From NCBI GenBank assembly GCA_050015935.1, contig JBEKAL010000003.1, positions 1 through 50,525 of the forward strand: a stretch of DNA of 50,525 bases. The letters are read 5' to 3'. The translations under genes were made by a program, and so were the position numbers. How positions within the stretch are numbered: the first letter of the stretch is position 1; each line of letters begins with the position of its first letter. Positions 33,586-41,389 of this stretch are shown one piece after another. The notes under the pieces were generated by a model. It did no database searches. It worked only from the letters and a program-made list of their open reading frames with translations, and was not told the origin of the DNA. Source of the DNA: Roseiarcus sp050015935. GTDB taxonomy: Bacteria > Pseudomonadota > Alphaproteobacteria > Rhizobiales > Beijerinckiaceae.

Positions 33586-34539
33586 ATGCGCCATTTCACC
33601 GCCGCCGAAATCGACGCCGCGCTGGACTTTCCCTCGCTGATCGACGCGCTGGAGGAGGCGTTCCGCGGCGGCTTCCATGCGCCCCCGCGCCATCGCCATG
33701 AAATCGAACGCCCGGGCGAGCCTGCGGCGACGGCGTTGCTGATGCCGGCCTGGACCGCCCCCGGCGCCGCCGCGGGCGATTTTCTCGGCGTCAAGATCGT
33801 CAATGTCTTTCCCGGCAATTCGGCGCGCGGCCTGCCGGCCGTCTTCGGCCTTTACGTCCTGCAATCCGGCGTCACGGGCGAACCGCTCGCGACGATGGAG
33901 GGAACGCGGCTCACGCACTGGCGCACCGCCGCCGCCTCGGCGTTGGCGGCGCGCCATCTCGCGCGCCCCGACACGAAAAACCTGCTCGTCGTCGGCGCCG
34001 GCGCGCTGGCGCCCTTCCTCGCGCGGGCGCACGCCGGTCAGCGCCCGATCGAAACGATCGCGGTGTGGAACCATCGCCCGGAACGCGCACATGAACTCGT
34101 GGAAAGTTTGATCGCGCAAGGATTTGGGGCGCGGGCGGTCGAGCGGCTGGAGGACGCCGTGCGCGAAGCCGACGTGATCTCCTGCGCGACGCTTTCGCCG
34201 GCGCCGCTGATCGCCGGCGCCTGGCTGCAGCCCGGCCAGCATGTCGATCTCGTCGGTGCCTTCAACATGCGCATGCGCGAGGCCGACGACGCGGCGCTGA
34301 AGCGCGCGCGCGTCTTCGTCGACACAGGGGCCGCGCTCGAAGAAGGCGGCGACGTCGCGCTCGCCCTGCGAGGCGGCGCCCTGACGCGCGCCGACATCGT
34401 CGCCGATCTCGCCGCGCTGGCGGGCGGCGCGCCGGGCCGCCGCGGACCGCAAGAGATCACGCTGTTCAAATCGGTCGGCGCGGCGATCGAGGACCTCGCG
34501 GCGGCGATGCTGGTGTGGAGGAAGGCGGGCGGCGGTTAG
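33586..34539 (+). CDS. Ornithine cyclodeaminase/mu-crystallin family protein
   Basis: A 317-residue NAD(P)-binding protein. The substrate-side lysine motif GVKIVNVFPGN, the GTRLTHWRTAAASALAARHL segment and the Rossmann loop LVVGAGALAPFLARAH are all visible, and DLVGAFNMRMREAD supplies the family Asp. Family members include ornithine cyclodeaminase, alanine dehydrogenase and imine or ketimine reductases, so the exact reaction is open. It starts 17 bases after the LapA-like gene and may share its transcript. Confidence 0.85.
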   Translation: MRHFTAAEIDAALDFPSLIDALEEAFRGGFHAPPRHRHEIERPGEPAATALLMPAWTAPGAAAGDFLGVKIVNVFPGNSARGLPAVFGLYVLQSGVTGEPLATMEGTRLTHWRTAAASALAARHLARPDTKNLLVVGAGALAPFLARAHAGQRPIETIAVWNHRPERAHELVESLIAQGFGARAVERLEDAVREADVISCATLSPAPLIAGAWLQPGQHVDLVGAFNMRMREADDAALKRARVFVDTGAALEEGGDVALALRGGALTRADIVADLAALAGGAPGRRGPQEITLFKSVGAAIEDLAAAMLVWRKAGGG

Positions 34540-34636
34540 ACGATTCGACCCGCTTAGCCCCTCGAACTTGACGAACGCGCGACCTCGGAGCAAGTCCTGA
34601 CCATCTCAGGGTTGCGATCGACAGGACGATCCCGTC

Positions 34637-35281
34637 ATGGAACTCATCGGCATGCTCGACTCGCCCTATGTGCGGCGCGTGGCGGTGGCGATGCTGGCGG
34701 CCGGGGTTCCGTTCGCGCATCGGCCGATTTCGCTGTTCCGTCACATCGATGAATTTTCGCAAATCAATCCGCTGCTGAAGGTGCCGACCTTTGTCGCCGA
34801 TGACGGGACGGTGTTGATGGATTCGAGCGTGATCCTCGATTATCTCGCTTGCGTTTCGCCGGCGCTCGCCGCGTTGACGCCGAGCGCGCCGGCCGCGCGG
34901 CTCGACGCGTCGCGCGCGACCGGTCTGGCGCTCATCGTCATGGAAAAGGCGGTGCAGCGCCACTACGAGAGGGCGCTGCGGCCGCCGGAAAAGCGGCACG
35001 AACCCTGGATCGCGCGGGTCGATCGACAACTGACGGCGGGGCTCGAGGCGCTCGATCGCGAACTGCCTGGCTCCGGCTGGATCGGCGGCGGCGATCTCGG
35101 CGTCGCCGACATCAGTGTGGTCTGCGCGTTCGGCTTCACCCAAGGGTTGCTCGCCGATCTCGTCGACACGGCGCGCTACGTCCGGCTCGCCGCGTTTTGC
35201 GCGCTCGGCGAAGAGCTGCCGGCGTTCCGCGCTGCGCCGGCGCGCGACGGCGTGACGGCGCCGGTCGCGAGGGCGCATTGA
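34637..35281 (+). CDS. Glutathione S-transferase family protein
   Basis: A 214-residue protein with an N-terminal thioredoxin-like GST domain (MELIGMLDSPYVRRVAVAML, VPTFVADDGTVLMDSSVILDYL with the Ser that binds the gamma-glutamyl group) and an all-helical C-terminal domain (GGGDLGVADISVVCAFGF). It would conjugate or reduce electrophiles or peroxides with glutathione. It precedes a quinone oxidoreductase gene by 53 bases, suggesting a small detoxification group; gshB is 11 kb away. Confidence 0.85.
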   Translation: MELIGMLDSPYVRRVAVAMLAAGVPFAHRPISLFRHIDEFSQINPLLKVPTFVADDGTVLMDSSVILDYLACVSPALAALTPSAPAARLDASRATGLALIVMEKAVQRHYERALRPPEKRHEPWIARVDRQLTAGLEALDRELPGSGWIGGGDLGVADISVVCAFGFTQGLLADLVDTARYVRLAAFCALGEELPAFRAAPARDGVTAPVARAH

Positions 35282-35334
35282 CTTAGCCGCGGCGGACGTT
35301 CGACAAAGCGCGAAATCGTTGCAAGGCGGAAACC

Positions 35335-36333
35335 ATGCCCGAACTGCCCGAAATCATGCGCGCGATCCTCGCGGCCCGCCCCGGCGGGCCGGAAGTCCTG
35401 GACCTTCAGACCCGGCCGCGCCCGGTCCCCGGCGCCGGCGAAATCCTGGTGAAGGTCGAAGCGGCCGGCGTCAATCGGCCGGACATCTTGCAACGACAGG
35501 GCGTCTATCCGCCGCCGCCGGGCGCCTCGGACGTTCTCGGCCTGGAAGTCGCGGGCGAGGTGGCCGCGCTCGGGCCGGGCGCGTCGCGTTATGCGCTCGG
35601 CGCGCGGGTCACGGCCCTCGTCGCCGGCGGCGGCTACGCCGAATATTGCCTCGCCCACGAAAACGTCGCGCTGCCGATTCCCGCGGGCCTTTCCGCGGTC
35701 GAAGCCGCGGCGATCCCGGAAACGTTCTTCACGGTCTGGACCAATGTGTTCGAGCGCGGCGCGCTGAAAGCGGGGGAGACGCTGCTCGCGCACGGCGGAA
35801 GCTCGGGCATCGGCACCACCGCGATCCAGCTCGCCAAGGCCTTCGGCGCGCATGTGGTGACGACGGTCGGCTCGGACGAGAAGGCGCGCGAATGCGTGCG
35901 CCTCGGCGCCGACGTCGCGATCAATTACAAGAGCGAGGATTTCGTCGCCGCGACGCTCGCCGCGACGAACGGCAAGGGCGCCGACGTCGTTCTCGACATG
36001 GTCGGGGGCGATTACGTCGCGCGCAATTACGCCGCAGCGGCGCTCGACGCGCGCATCGTGCAGATCGCGTTCCTGCTCGGGCAGAGGGTCGAGATCGATT
36101 TGCGCGTCATCATGGCCAAGCGCCTCCGCCACACCGGTTCGACGCTGCGCCCGCGCTCGGTCGCGGAAAAGGCGGCGATCGCCGAGGCGCTTCGCGCCAA
36201 GGTCTGGCCGCTGCTGGCCGAGGGGCGCTGCAAGCCGGTGATCGATTCGGTCTTTCCGCTCGCCGAGGCGGCCGAAGCGCATCGGCGCATGGAAGCCTCG
36301 GCGCATATCGGCAAGATCGTACTGACGTTCTAG
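35335..36333 (+). CDS. NAD(P)H-quinone oxidoreductase, PIG3/QOR type
   Basis: A 332-residue zinc-free medium-chain reductase. Motifs include the N-terminal AGVNRPDILQRQGVYPPPPG, typical of PIG3-like quinone oxidoreductases, the nucleotide-binding HGGSSGIGTTAIQLAKAFGA, and a C-terminal HIGKIVLTF. It reduces quinones with NADPH. The gene is 9 bases upstream of truA, so co-transcription is likely although the functions differ. Confidence 0.88.
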   Translation: MPELPEIMRAILAARPGGPEVLDLQTRPRPVPGAGEILVKVEAAGVNRPDILQRQGVYPPPPGASDVLGLEVAGEVAALGPGASRYALGARVTALVAGGGYAEYCLAHENVALPIPAGLSAVEAAAIPETFFTVWTNVFERGALKAGETLLAHGGSSGIGTTAIQLAKAFGAHVVTTVGSDEKARECVRLGADVAINYKSEDFVAATLAATNGKGADVVLDMVGGDYVARNYAAAALDARIVQIAFLLGQRVEIDLRVIMAKRLRHTGSTLRPRSVAEKAAIAEALRAKVWPLLAEGRCKPVIDSVFPLAEAAEAHRRMEASAHIGKIVLTF

Positions 36334-36342
36334 GCGGGGGCG

Positions 36343-37101
36343 ATGCCGCGCTACAAGCTGACGATCGAATACGACGGCGCGGCTTACTCGGGTTGGCAAC
36401 GCCAGGAGAACGGCGCTTCGATCCAGCAGGCGCTGGAAGAGGCGCTGTTGGCGCTGACCGGCGAAACCCCTGTCGTTCACGGCGCGGGCCGCACCGACGC
36501 CGGCGTTCATGCGACGGGACAGGTCGCGCATGTCGATCTCGAACGCGAGTGGCGCGGCTGGCGCCTGCGCGATGCGATCAACGCGCATCTCAGTCCGCAG
36601 CCGATCGCCGTGCTCGACGCGGCGGCGGTCGCCGACGATTTCGACGCGCGCCGCCGCGCGGTCATGCGCTGCTACCTCTATCGCATCGTCAACCGGCGCG
36701 CGCCGCCGACCTTCGCGCGCGGCCGCGCCTGGCATGTGAAGCGCGAACTCGACGTCGAGGCGATGCAGGAGGCGGCGCGCGCGCTCATCGGCCGGCACGA
36801 TTTTTCCACCTTTCGCGATTCGCAATGTCAGGCCAAATCGCCGATGCGCACGCTCGCGCGCCTCGACGTGACGCGCGAGGGCGACCGGGTCGAATTCTCC
36901 GTCGCCGCGTTATCCTTTCTGCATCGGCAGGTGCGCTCGATGGTCGGTTCGCTCGTCGAGGTCGGGCTCGGCAAATGGCGCGCGGCCGATCTCAAAGCAG
37001 CGCTCGACGCCGCTGATCGCGGGCGATGCGGGCCGGTGGCGCCGGCCTGCGGGCTCTATCTGGCGCGCGTCGACTACGCCGAGCGCAGGGAAGAAAAATA
37101 A
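36343..37101 (+). CDS. truA: tRNA pseudouridine(38-40) synthase
   Basis: A 252-residue enzyme with the catalytic Asp52 in GRTDAGVHATGQVAH and the N-terminal YDGAAYSGWQRQ. It isomerises uridines 38-40 in the tRNA anticodon arm. The 3' end overlaps the convergent dapE by 28 bases. Family landmarks continue to the end (FLHRQVRSMVGSLVEVG, CGPVAPACGLYL), so the overlap is genuine. Confidence 0.96.
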   Translation: MPRYKLTIEYDGAAYSGWQRQENGASIQQALEEALLALTGETPVVHGAGRTDAGVHATGQVAHVDLEREWRGWRLRDAINAHLSPQPIAVLDAAAVADDFDARRRAVMRCYLYRIVNRRAPPTFARGRAWHVKRELDVEAMQEAARALIGRHDFSTFRDSQCQAKSPMRTLARLDVTREGDRVEFSVAALSFLHRQVRSMVGSLVEVGLGKWRAADLKAALDAADRGRCGPVAPACGLYLARVDYAERREEK

Positions 37102-38246
37102 AGCTCCAGCGCGCGCTCGTAGACGCGCGAAAGCGCCTCGAGATCGTCGACGCCGACGCGTTCGTCGATCCCGTGCATGGTCGCGCCGACGAGGCCGATT
37201 TCGACGACGGGACAGGCGTCCTTGATGAAGCGCGCGTCCGACGTGCCGCCGCTGGTGGAGAGCGCTGGCTTTCGTCCGGTCACGTCCTCGACGGCCCTGG
37301 CGACGAGATCGGTGAAGGCGCCGCGGGCGGTGAGGAACGCGACCGCATTGGTGGGATCGAAACGAAGCGCGACGCGCGCGCCGCCCGCCGCGGCGGCGAC
37401 GCGCCGTTCGATTTCGGCGCTCAGGGTCTGCGGCGTCCACAGATCGTTGAAGCGGATGTTGAAGACCAGGCGGACCTCGCCGGGAATGACGTTCGCGGCG
37501 GGATTGCCGACGTCGACGCTGACGATTTCGAGATTGGAGGCCTCGAAGTCCGGCGTCCCAGAATCGAGGGCCGGCGTCTGCAGGGCGGTGAGAATCGGCG
37601 CCAGCGCGCGAATCGGATTGGCGGCGAGATGAGGATAGGCGACATGGCCCTGCTTGCCGGAGATGGCGAGCCGTCCGGTCAACGAGCCGCGCCGGCCGAT
37701 CTTGATCGTGTCGCCGAGCGCGGCGACGCTGGTCGGCTCGCCGAGCACGCAGTGATCGAAGCGCTCGCCGCGCTCGCGCGCCCAGTCCAGGAGCTTGACC
37801 GTGCCGTTGACTGCGGGCCCCTCCTCGTCGCCGGTGAGGAGAAAAGTGATCGAGCCGATGAAGGCACCGCGCGCGACGAAGCGCAGCGCGGCGGCCACAG
37901 CCGCGGCGATTCCGCCCTTCATGTCGCAGGCGCCGCGACCCCAGATCTGGCCGTCCGCGAGCGCGCCGGCGAAGGGATCGAAGCGCCACTGGGCCGCCTC
38001 GCCCGGCGGCGCGACGTCGGTATGGCCGGCGAAGACGAAATTCGGCGCATGAGCGCCGAAGCGGGCGTAGAGATTGTCGATCATCGGGGTCCCCGGCGCG
38101 GCGAACGAGACGATCTCGGCGGCGAATCCCGCTTCGGCGAGCAAGCCCTCGAGATAGGGCAGGGCGCCGGCGTCGGCCGGCGTGACCGAGGGAAAAGCGA
38201 TGAGAGCGCGCGCGATTTCGAGCGCGGAATTCGGCTTTGCGGACAT
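37074..38246 (-). CDS. dapE: Succinyl-diaminopimelate desuccinylase
   Basis: A 390-residue M20 metallopeptidase-family enzyme. Zinc ligands and catalytic residues are visible: His75 and Asp77 in FAGHTDVAPPG, Asp108 in GRGACDMKGG, Glu141/Glu142 in TGDEEGPAVNGT. It converts N-succinyl-LL-diaminopimelate to LL-diaminopimelate for lysine and peptidoglycan. Unusually, it starts only 9 bases after the stop of an S24 phage-type repressor gene on the same strand, so its transcription may depend at least partly on that promoter region. Its own ribosome-binding stretch is AAAGGCC. Confidence 0.95.
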   Translation of the reverse strand: MSAKPNSALEIARALIAFPSVTPADAGALPYLEGLLAEAGFAAEIVSFAAPGTPMIDNLYARFGAHAPNFVFAGHTDVAPPGEAAQWRFDPFAGALADGQIWGRGACDMKGGIAAAVAAALRFVARGAFIGSITFLLTGDEEGPAVNGTVKLLDWARERGERFDHCVLGEPTSVAALGDTIKIGRRGSLTGRLAISGKQGHVAYPHLAANPIRALAPILTALQTPALDSGTPDFEASNLEIVSVDVGNPAANVIPGEVRLVFNIRFNDLWTPQTLSAEIERRVAAAAGGARVALRFDPTNAVAFLTARGAFTDLVARAVEDVTGRKPALSTSGGTSDARFIKDACPVVEIGLVGATMHGIDERVGVDDLEALSRVYERALELYFSSLRSA

Positions 38247-38255
38247 GAGAGGCCT

Positions 38256-38843
38256 TTATCGCGGCCGCATCTCGCGCACCAGCGCGGCCCATTCCAGCAC
38301 GACGTCGTAGATCGGCGGCTCGGCGTTCGACAGCAATGTCCACAGCCCCGCGATCTGACTGCGTTTGAGCGCCTTGATGAGGACGCGTCCGTCGGCGAGG
38401 CCGCATACGCACATGCGCCCGACGAGATCGTCGCCGGGCTCCTCGCGCACGTCGTCGTAGAACACCAGCCAATTGTCGAACAGCGCGCCGAGCGAATGAC
38501 CGCGGATCTGCACCGCGACGGTTTTCGCGCTCGCCGCGTCGGGCGCGGCGACTTCGTCGAACGGGCCCTGGCCGTCGGCGTAGAAATGGGCGACGGCGCC
38601 CGCGCCGACATAGCCGACCAGCGGCACCTTGCCGCGGAGCGCCGGCGCCCGGCCGCCGCCGACGAGGCGCGGCGGCTCGACGCCGAGATAGGCCGCCGCG
38701 ATCGCGATCTCGTCCGCGCGCAGGCGGCGCGAGCCGTTGAGAAGGTCGGTGACCGCCGAGGGCGAACGCCCGAGCGCCCTGGCGAGGCCGCTGCGGGTCT
38801 TGCCGGTTTCCTTGAGGGCGGTGCGAATCCAATCGACGGTCAT
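38256..38843 (-). CDS. S24-family (CI/LexA-like) transcriptional repressor
   Basis: A 195-residue protein with an N-terminal HTH (about 12-60: TRSGLARALGRSPSAVTDLLNGSR) and a C-terminal S24 domain. Ser117 (RGHSLGALFD) and Lys157 (RVLIKALK) form the expected Ser-Lys dyad, and the VGYVGAGA stretch (76-83) holds an Ala-Gly cleavage-type site, so self-cleavage on RecA signalling is possible. It diverges from two small genes across a 158-base region with three matched operator-like palindromes. This is a prophage-style switch without the phage. dapE follows after 9 bases. Confidence 0.85.
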   Translation of the reverse strand: MTVDWIRTALKETGKTRSGLARALGRSPSAVTDLLNGSRRLRADEIAIAAAYLGVEPPRLVGGGRAPALRGKVPLVGYVGAGAVAHFYADGQGPFDEVAAPDAASAKTVAVQIRGHSLGALFDNWLVFYDDVREEPGDDLVGRMCVCGLADGRVLIKALKRSQIAGLWTLLSNAEPPIYDVVLEWAALVREMRPR

Positions 38844-38852
38844 GCGCTATCT

Positions 38853-38925
38853 ATTCTGCTTTTCAGAATGCGCGCAATCATGAAAACCAGAAATATCGCT
38901 TGACAGATTGTCCTGATGTTCAGAA
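38853..38925. promoter_or_regulatory. Three operator-like sites and a promoter between divergent genes
   Basis: Three 15-base sites share the plan T-N-N-TG, 5 A/T-rich bases, CAGAA: TTCTG-CTTTT-CAGAA at 38854-38868 (perfect palindrome), TCATG-AAAAC-CAGAA at 38878-38892, and TCCTG-ATGTT-CAGAA at 38911-38925. TTGACA at 38900-38905 with GAAAAT 17 bases later (38923-38928) gives a good rightward promoter, and the third site lies between and over these elements. The adjacent S24 repressor is the obvious ligand, repressing its own gene and the rightward pair. Confidence 0.6.
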
Positions 38926-39001
38926 AATAAGAACAAAGAGTGAACATCGGCGCAGCCGTCGGCCCCGCCCGCCGCTCTTCAGAGCAAGGGAGACACCTTC
39001 G

Positions 39002-39223
39002 ATGCAGGCCCGCCATCGCCGCCGCCCGCCGAAAACCGAGACCGCGCGCCAGGAAGCCGTCAACGCCTGCGCCGCGCACCTTCGCGACCTCAAACGCGCC
39101 CACGGCCGTCCGCCCGCCGATGTCGAGCTGAAGAGCGTCGCCGTCCCGCAGCGCCTGAGCGGCGTTCCCGTCGCCTCGTACTGCACCTCGCCGGCCCAAC
39201 TCTGCGCGGAGCTGGCGAAATGA
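39002..39223 (+). CDS. Small basic protein divergent from the S24 repressor
   Basis: A 73-residue protein, basic at the N-terminus (QARHRRRPPKTETARQEAV) with a helical middle (CAAHLRDLKRAHGRPP) and no recognised family. Its position next to the operators makes it the first gene of the repressed rightward unit, where phages often keep a Cro-like or early regulatory gene. The stop overlaps the next start by 4 bases (ATGA), so the two are translationally coupled. Confidence 0.6.
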   Translation: MQARHRRRPPKTETARQEAVNACAAHLRDLKRAHGRPPADVELKSVAVPQRLSGVPVASYCTSPAQLCAELAK

Positions 39224-39792
39224 CCGGAAAAGCCGCGGCGAGGCGGGCGAAGGCTAGGGGTGAGTCGGGGCAGGAGCGGCTCGACGCCACGCCGGAGCGG
39301 CTCGCTCACGCCAGAGAAAGCGGCCAGCGCAGCGAACGCGGCGCCGATCGGCTGCGCCGACTCGTCGATCCCTTCGACGTGATGCGCTCGACTCGCGCGC
39401 TGGCGCCGCACGACGCAAAACTCAACGACATCCGCTGGCTGATCGGCGAGGCGCTGCGGCGTCTGCATCGGCGCGCCCAACTCGATTCGCTGCGCGCGGT
39501 CGTCCCCGACGTCGTAGGTCGGACCGCGCCGGGTCCCCGCGCAGGCCTGCCCGCGAGCGAAATCGCTCTTCATGCGCGCGATAAATTGCGCGCAGCCGCC
39601 GAGCGCGCGGGCGAAGCGGCCTGGCCGATCGTCGCGCGCATCGTCATCGAGGGCGCGCGCCTGAGCGACTGTCGCGCCTGCGTGCCGGAAATCGTCACCC
39701 CCTGGCGCGCCGACGCGATTCTCGCCGACCGCCTGCGCGTCGCGCTCGACCGCCTCGGCGACCTGCTGGGGGTGACGGCGGGGCGGAGGTGA
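39220..39792 (+). CDS. Hypothetical protein, possibly DUF6456-like
   Basis: A 190-residue, Arg/Ala-rich helical protein. The C-terminal half (AAERAGEAAWPIVARIVIEG, then a gap and ADRLRVALDRLGDLLGV) has the spacing of alphaproteobacterial DUF6456 or similar phage-derived proteins, though this match is from memory of pattern only. Middle region: DVMRSTRALAPHDAKLNDIR. It is coupled to the preceding gene by a 4-base overlap, and both lie under the S24-type control region. Function unknown. Confidence 0.55.
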   Translation: MTGKAAARRAKARGESGQERLDATPERLAHARESGQRSERGADRLRRLVDPFDVMRSTRALAPHDAKLNDIRWLIGEALRRLHRRAQLDSLRAVVPDVVGRTAPGPRAGLPASEIALHARDKLRAAAERAGEAAWPIVARIVIEGARLSDCRACVPEIVTPWRADAILADRLRVALDRLGDLLGVTAGRR

Positions 39793-40015
39793 CCGACGCT
39801 CGCATGAGGGTGCTGTCCTAAATCAGGCGGGATTATCCCAGTGACACAGGTATCGTTGATTAACGGAACGGTAATAGCCCGTGCGTCAGACTCGCGGCAC
39901 CAGAGCGCTCTTCGGGTTTCACTTGGGACAGAAACCGTGCTAGCTTCGACGCTCACGCGAAGAGGAGCAGTCGCAGAAGCTTGTCAGATCGGCGGGCGAA
40001 GCGAGCGGAGCGAAC

Positions 40016-40357
40016 ATGGCAATCGATTCCTCCACTTTATCCGAAGACCAAATCAAGGTGCTGGCGCAGACTGCAACGCGGATAACGGCTCCGACGTTCC
40101 ATGCCTCGGCCATCAACATCATGTGGGCGGGAAACGACGGAATTATCGTTTTTTCGAGACCGCAACCGGCCACATTGCCACCCCTCGGCGAATTTGCTCC
40201 ATTCGCATTGAACGAAATCACTGCGGTAATTCATCTGAGCGCCGCGACCTTGAAAGACTTATCAATTCTCCTGTCTACGAACGTCGCCGAATACGAGAAG
40301 AGAACAGGCGTAACAATTCAGACAGACTACACCCGGCGACTTGCCGCTGGCGCGTAA
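40016..40357 (+). CDS. DUF3467-like protein, first gene of a three-gene cassette
   Basis: A 113-residue protein with GGAGCGAAC just before its ATG. The arrangement of a short N-terminal strand (FHASAINIMWAGNDGIIVF), a loop and a C-terminal helix LSAATLKDLSILLSTNVAEYEKRTGV resembles DUF3467, a family of unknown role. Base composition is well below the host GC level. The stop codon overlaps the next ATG (TAATG), so translation is probably coupled. In a toxin-antitoxin reading this could be the neutralising or structural component, but that is speculation. Confidence 0.6.
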   Translation: MAIDSSTLSEDQIKVLAQTATRITAPTFHASAINIMWAGNDGIIVFSRPQPATLPPLGEFAPFALNEITAVIHLSAATLKDLSILLSTNVAEYEKRTGVTIQTDYTRRLAAGA

Positions 40358-40692
40358 TGTCTTTCACCTTAATTCACACTACAATTATCGGAAACGTGAC
40401 CGAAGTGCGTTTCTATGACGATACCATTGAGAAAATAAGGCTTGGACACCCAGAAGTTCCTATCGAATTACCTTCGATTCTTGACGCAGCCTCTCGCGCG
40501 ATTGTGAACCCGTCATGGGTGGAAAAAAGCCACAGCAATACATATGTTTACGTTGATGCAGGTTCTACTAATGCATCCGGTGATCCCCTACGTGTTCCTA
40601 TTCGCCTTGTAAGCGGGACATCGGGACGAGTCGCAAGCGTATATTTTGCGACCAGTACCGCCTTGGCGTCAATAGTATGGAGGAAATCATGA
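40357..40692 (+). CDS. Unknown small protein, middle gene of the cassette
   Basis: A 111-residue protein of unrecognised family. Seen: IGNVTEVRFYDDTIEKIRLG followed by HPEVPIELP, a helix (SILDAASRAIVNPSWVEKS), then three strands (NTYVYVDAGSTN, DPLRVPIRLVSG, GRVASVYFATS). The order helix, strand, strand, strand, with a His/Glu near the N-terminal helix, resembles small RNase-like toxins of the barnase/EndoU/RelE type, such as PBECR or DUF4258 proteins. That is a fold impression, not a match. It overlaps both neighbours (1 base and 4 bases), so the three genes are one translational unit. Confidence 0.6.
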   Translation: MSFTLIHTTIIGNVTEVRFYDDTIEKIRLGHPEVPIELPSILDAASRAIVNPSWVEKSHSNTYVYVDAGSTNASGDPLRVPIRLVSGTSGRVASVYFATSTALASIVWRKS

Positions 40693-40964
40693 CCAACATG
40701 AAATCCTTCAACGTGCTTTATGATCGGGACTCTGATGTTCTTTACGTCAGCTCGCGATCGGTTGTTGCGGCAAGAGGGATAGAAGAACCCGCTGGAGTCG
40801 TTTGGCGCTACGATAAGGAGGGTACCTTAATCGGCGTTACTATCATAAATTTTTACGACTATTGGTACAGCAGACGCCCGCAATTGGCGCGCGAAATGTC
40901 TATTAAATTCGAGATTCCAGCGAAACAAGCGGAGCGAGTTCTAGATCACGCACTGTACGAATAG
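40689..40964 (+). CDS. DUF2283 family protein, last gene of the cassette
   Basis: A 91-residue protein beginning MTNMKSFNVLYDRDSDVLYV, the DUF2283 signature (Y-D-x-x-x-D-x-L-Y), followed by GVVWRYDKEGTLIGVTIINF. I use the ATG at 40689, which has GGAGGAAATC directly before it; an ATG at 40677 would swallow that site. DUF2283 proteins often sit beside DUF4258 or similar small toxin-like genes and have been suggested as antitoxins. Its start overlaps the end of the preceding gene by 4 bases. Confidence 0.75.
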   Translation: MTNMKSFNVLYDRDSDVLYVSSRSVVAARGIEEPAGVVWRYDKEGTLIGVTIINFYDYWYSRRPQLAREMSIKFEIPAKQAERVLDHALYE

Positions 40965-40975
40965 GTGAGGCGAAA

Positions 40976-41110
40976 ATGTTATCGCTTGAGGAGGCAATAA
41001 GAACCAAGAGGCTTCCTTAGTTTGTTGCTGAGCAGGAAGCGCTTGGAGTTGGGCCTATCAACTGCGCCGAGTTCGATACCGCGATGGCGGCGCTGATCAA
41101 CCGGCGCTCG
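40976..41110 (+). pseudogene. Small hypothetical gene interrupted by an amber codon
   Basis: The ATG at 40976, 11 bases after the DUF2283 stop and with GAGGCGAAA before it, opens MLSLEEAIRTKRLP and meets TAG at 41018-41020; the same frame continues FVAEQEALGVGPINCAEFDT and AMAALIN. Together this matches a short alphaproteobacterial hypothetical family of the type LxxFVAQEEARGVGPxxxxEFDA. The TAG stands where Glu or Gln is expected. The 3' continuation to 41323 is open but shows no family likeness. Confidence 0.5.
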
Positions 41111-41389
41111 GGCGGACGCCGGACCGTAACAGAGCAAGGCGCGCGAGATCGCCGCGCGCGCGATGTTTTCGCCCTTAACGCCGCGGCGGGCGGCCGCAAG
41201 GACTTGGGAGAGGCAAATACTGCCGTCGACAAAGCCCGGAATCGATCGCGGCGGAATTGCGTCGCGCGCCGGTCGGCGCGCCAATACGATTTCTCCCGGA
41301 GGCGACAGCCTCGACGGCCATAATTTATTCATGTCGAGTTCATGTGGATCATGCACGATGGCGTCGGCTCGGGAACAAAGGAGGAAATC

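Noticed and set aside
39829..39839. GGGATTATCCC palindrome as an insertion-sequence end
   Set aside because: Only 11 bases, no second copy nearby and no transposase fragment beside it; it does lie near the GC drop before the cassette, so it is noted only.
41110..41389. Coding frames on both strands between the amber-interrupted gene and the secreted peptide
   Set aside because: Frames are Arg-rich, lack ribosome-binding sites and match no family I recognise; nothing in this stretch could be supported.
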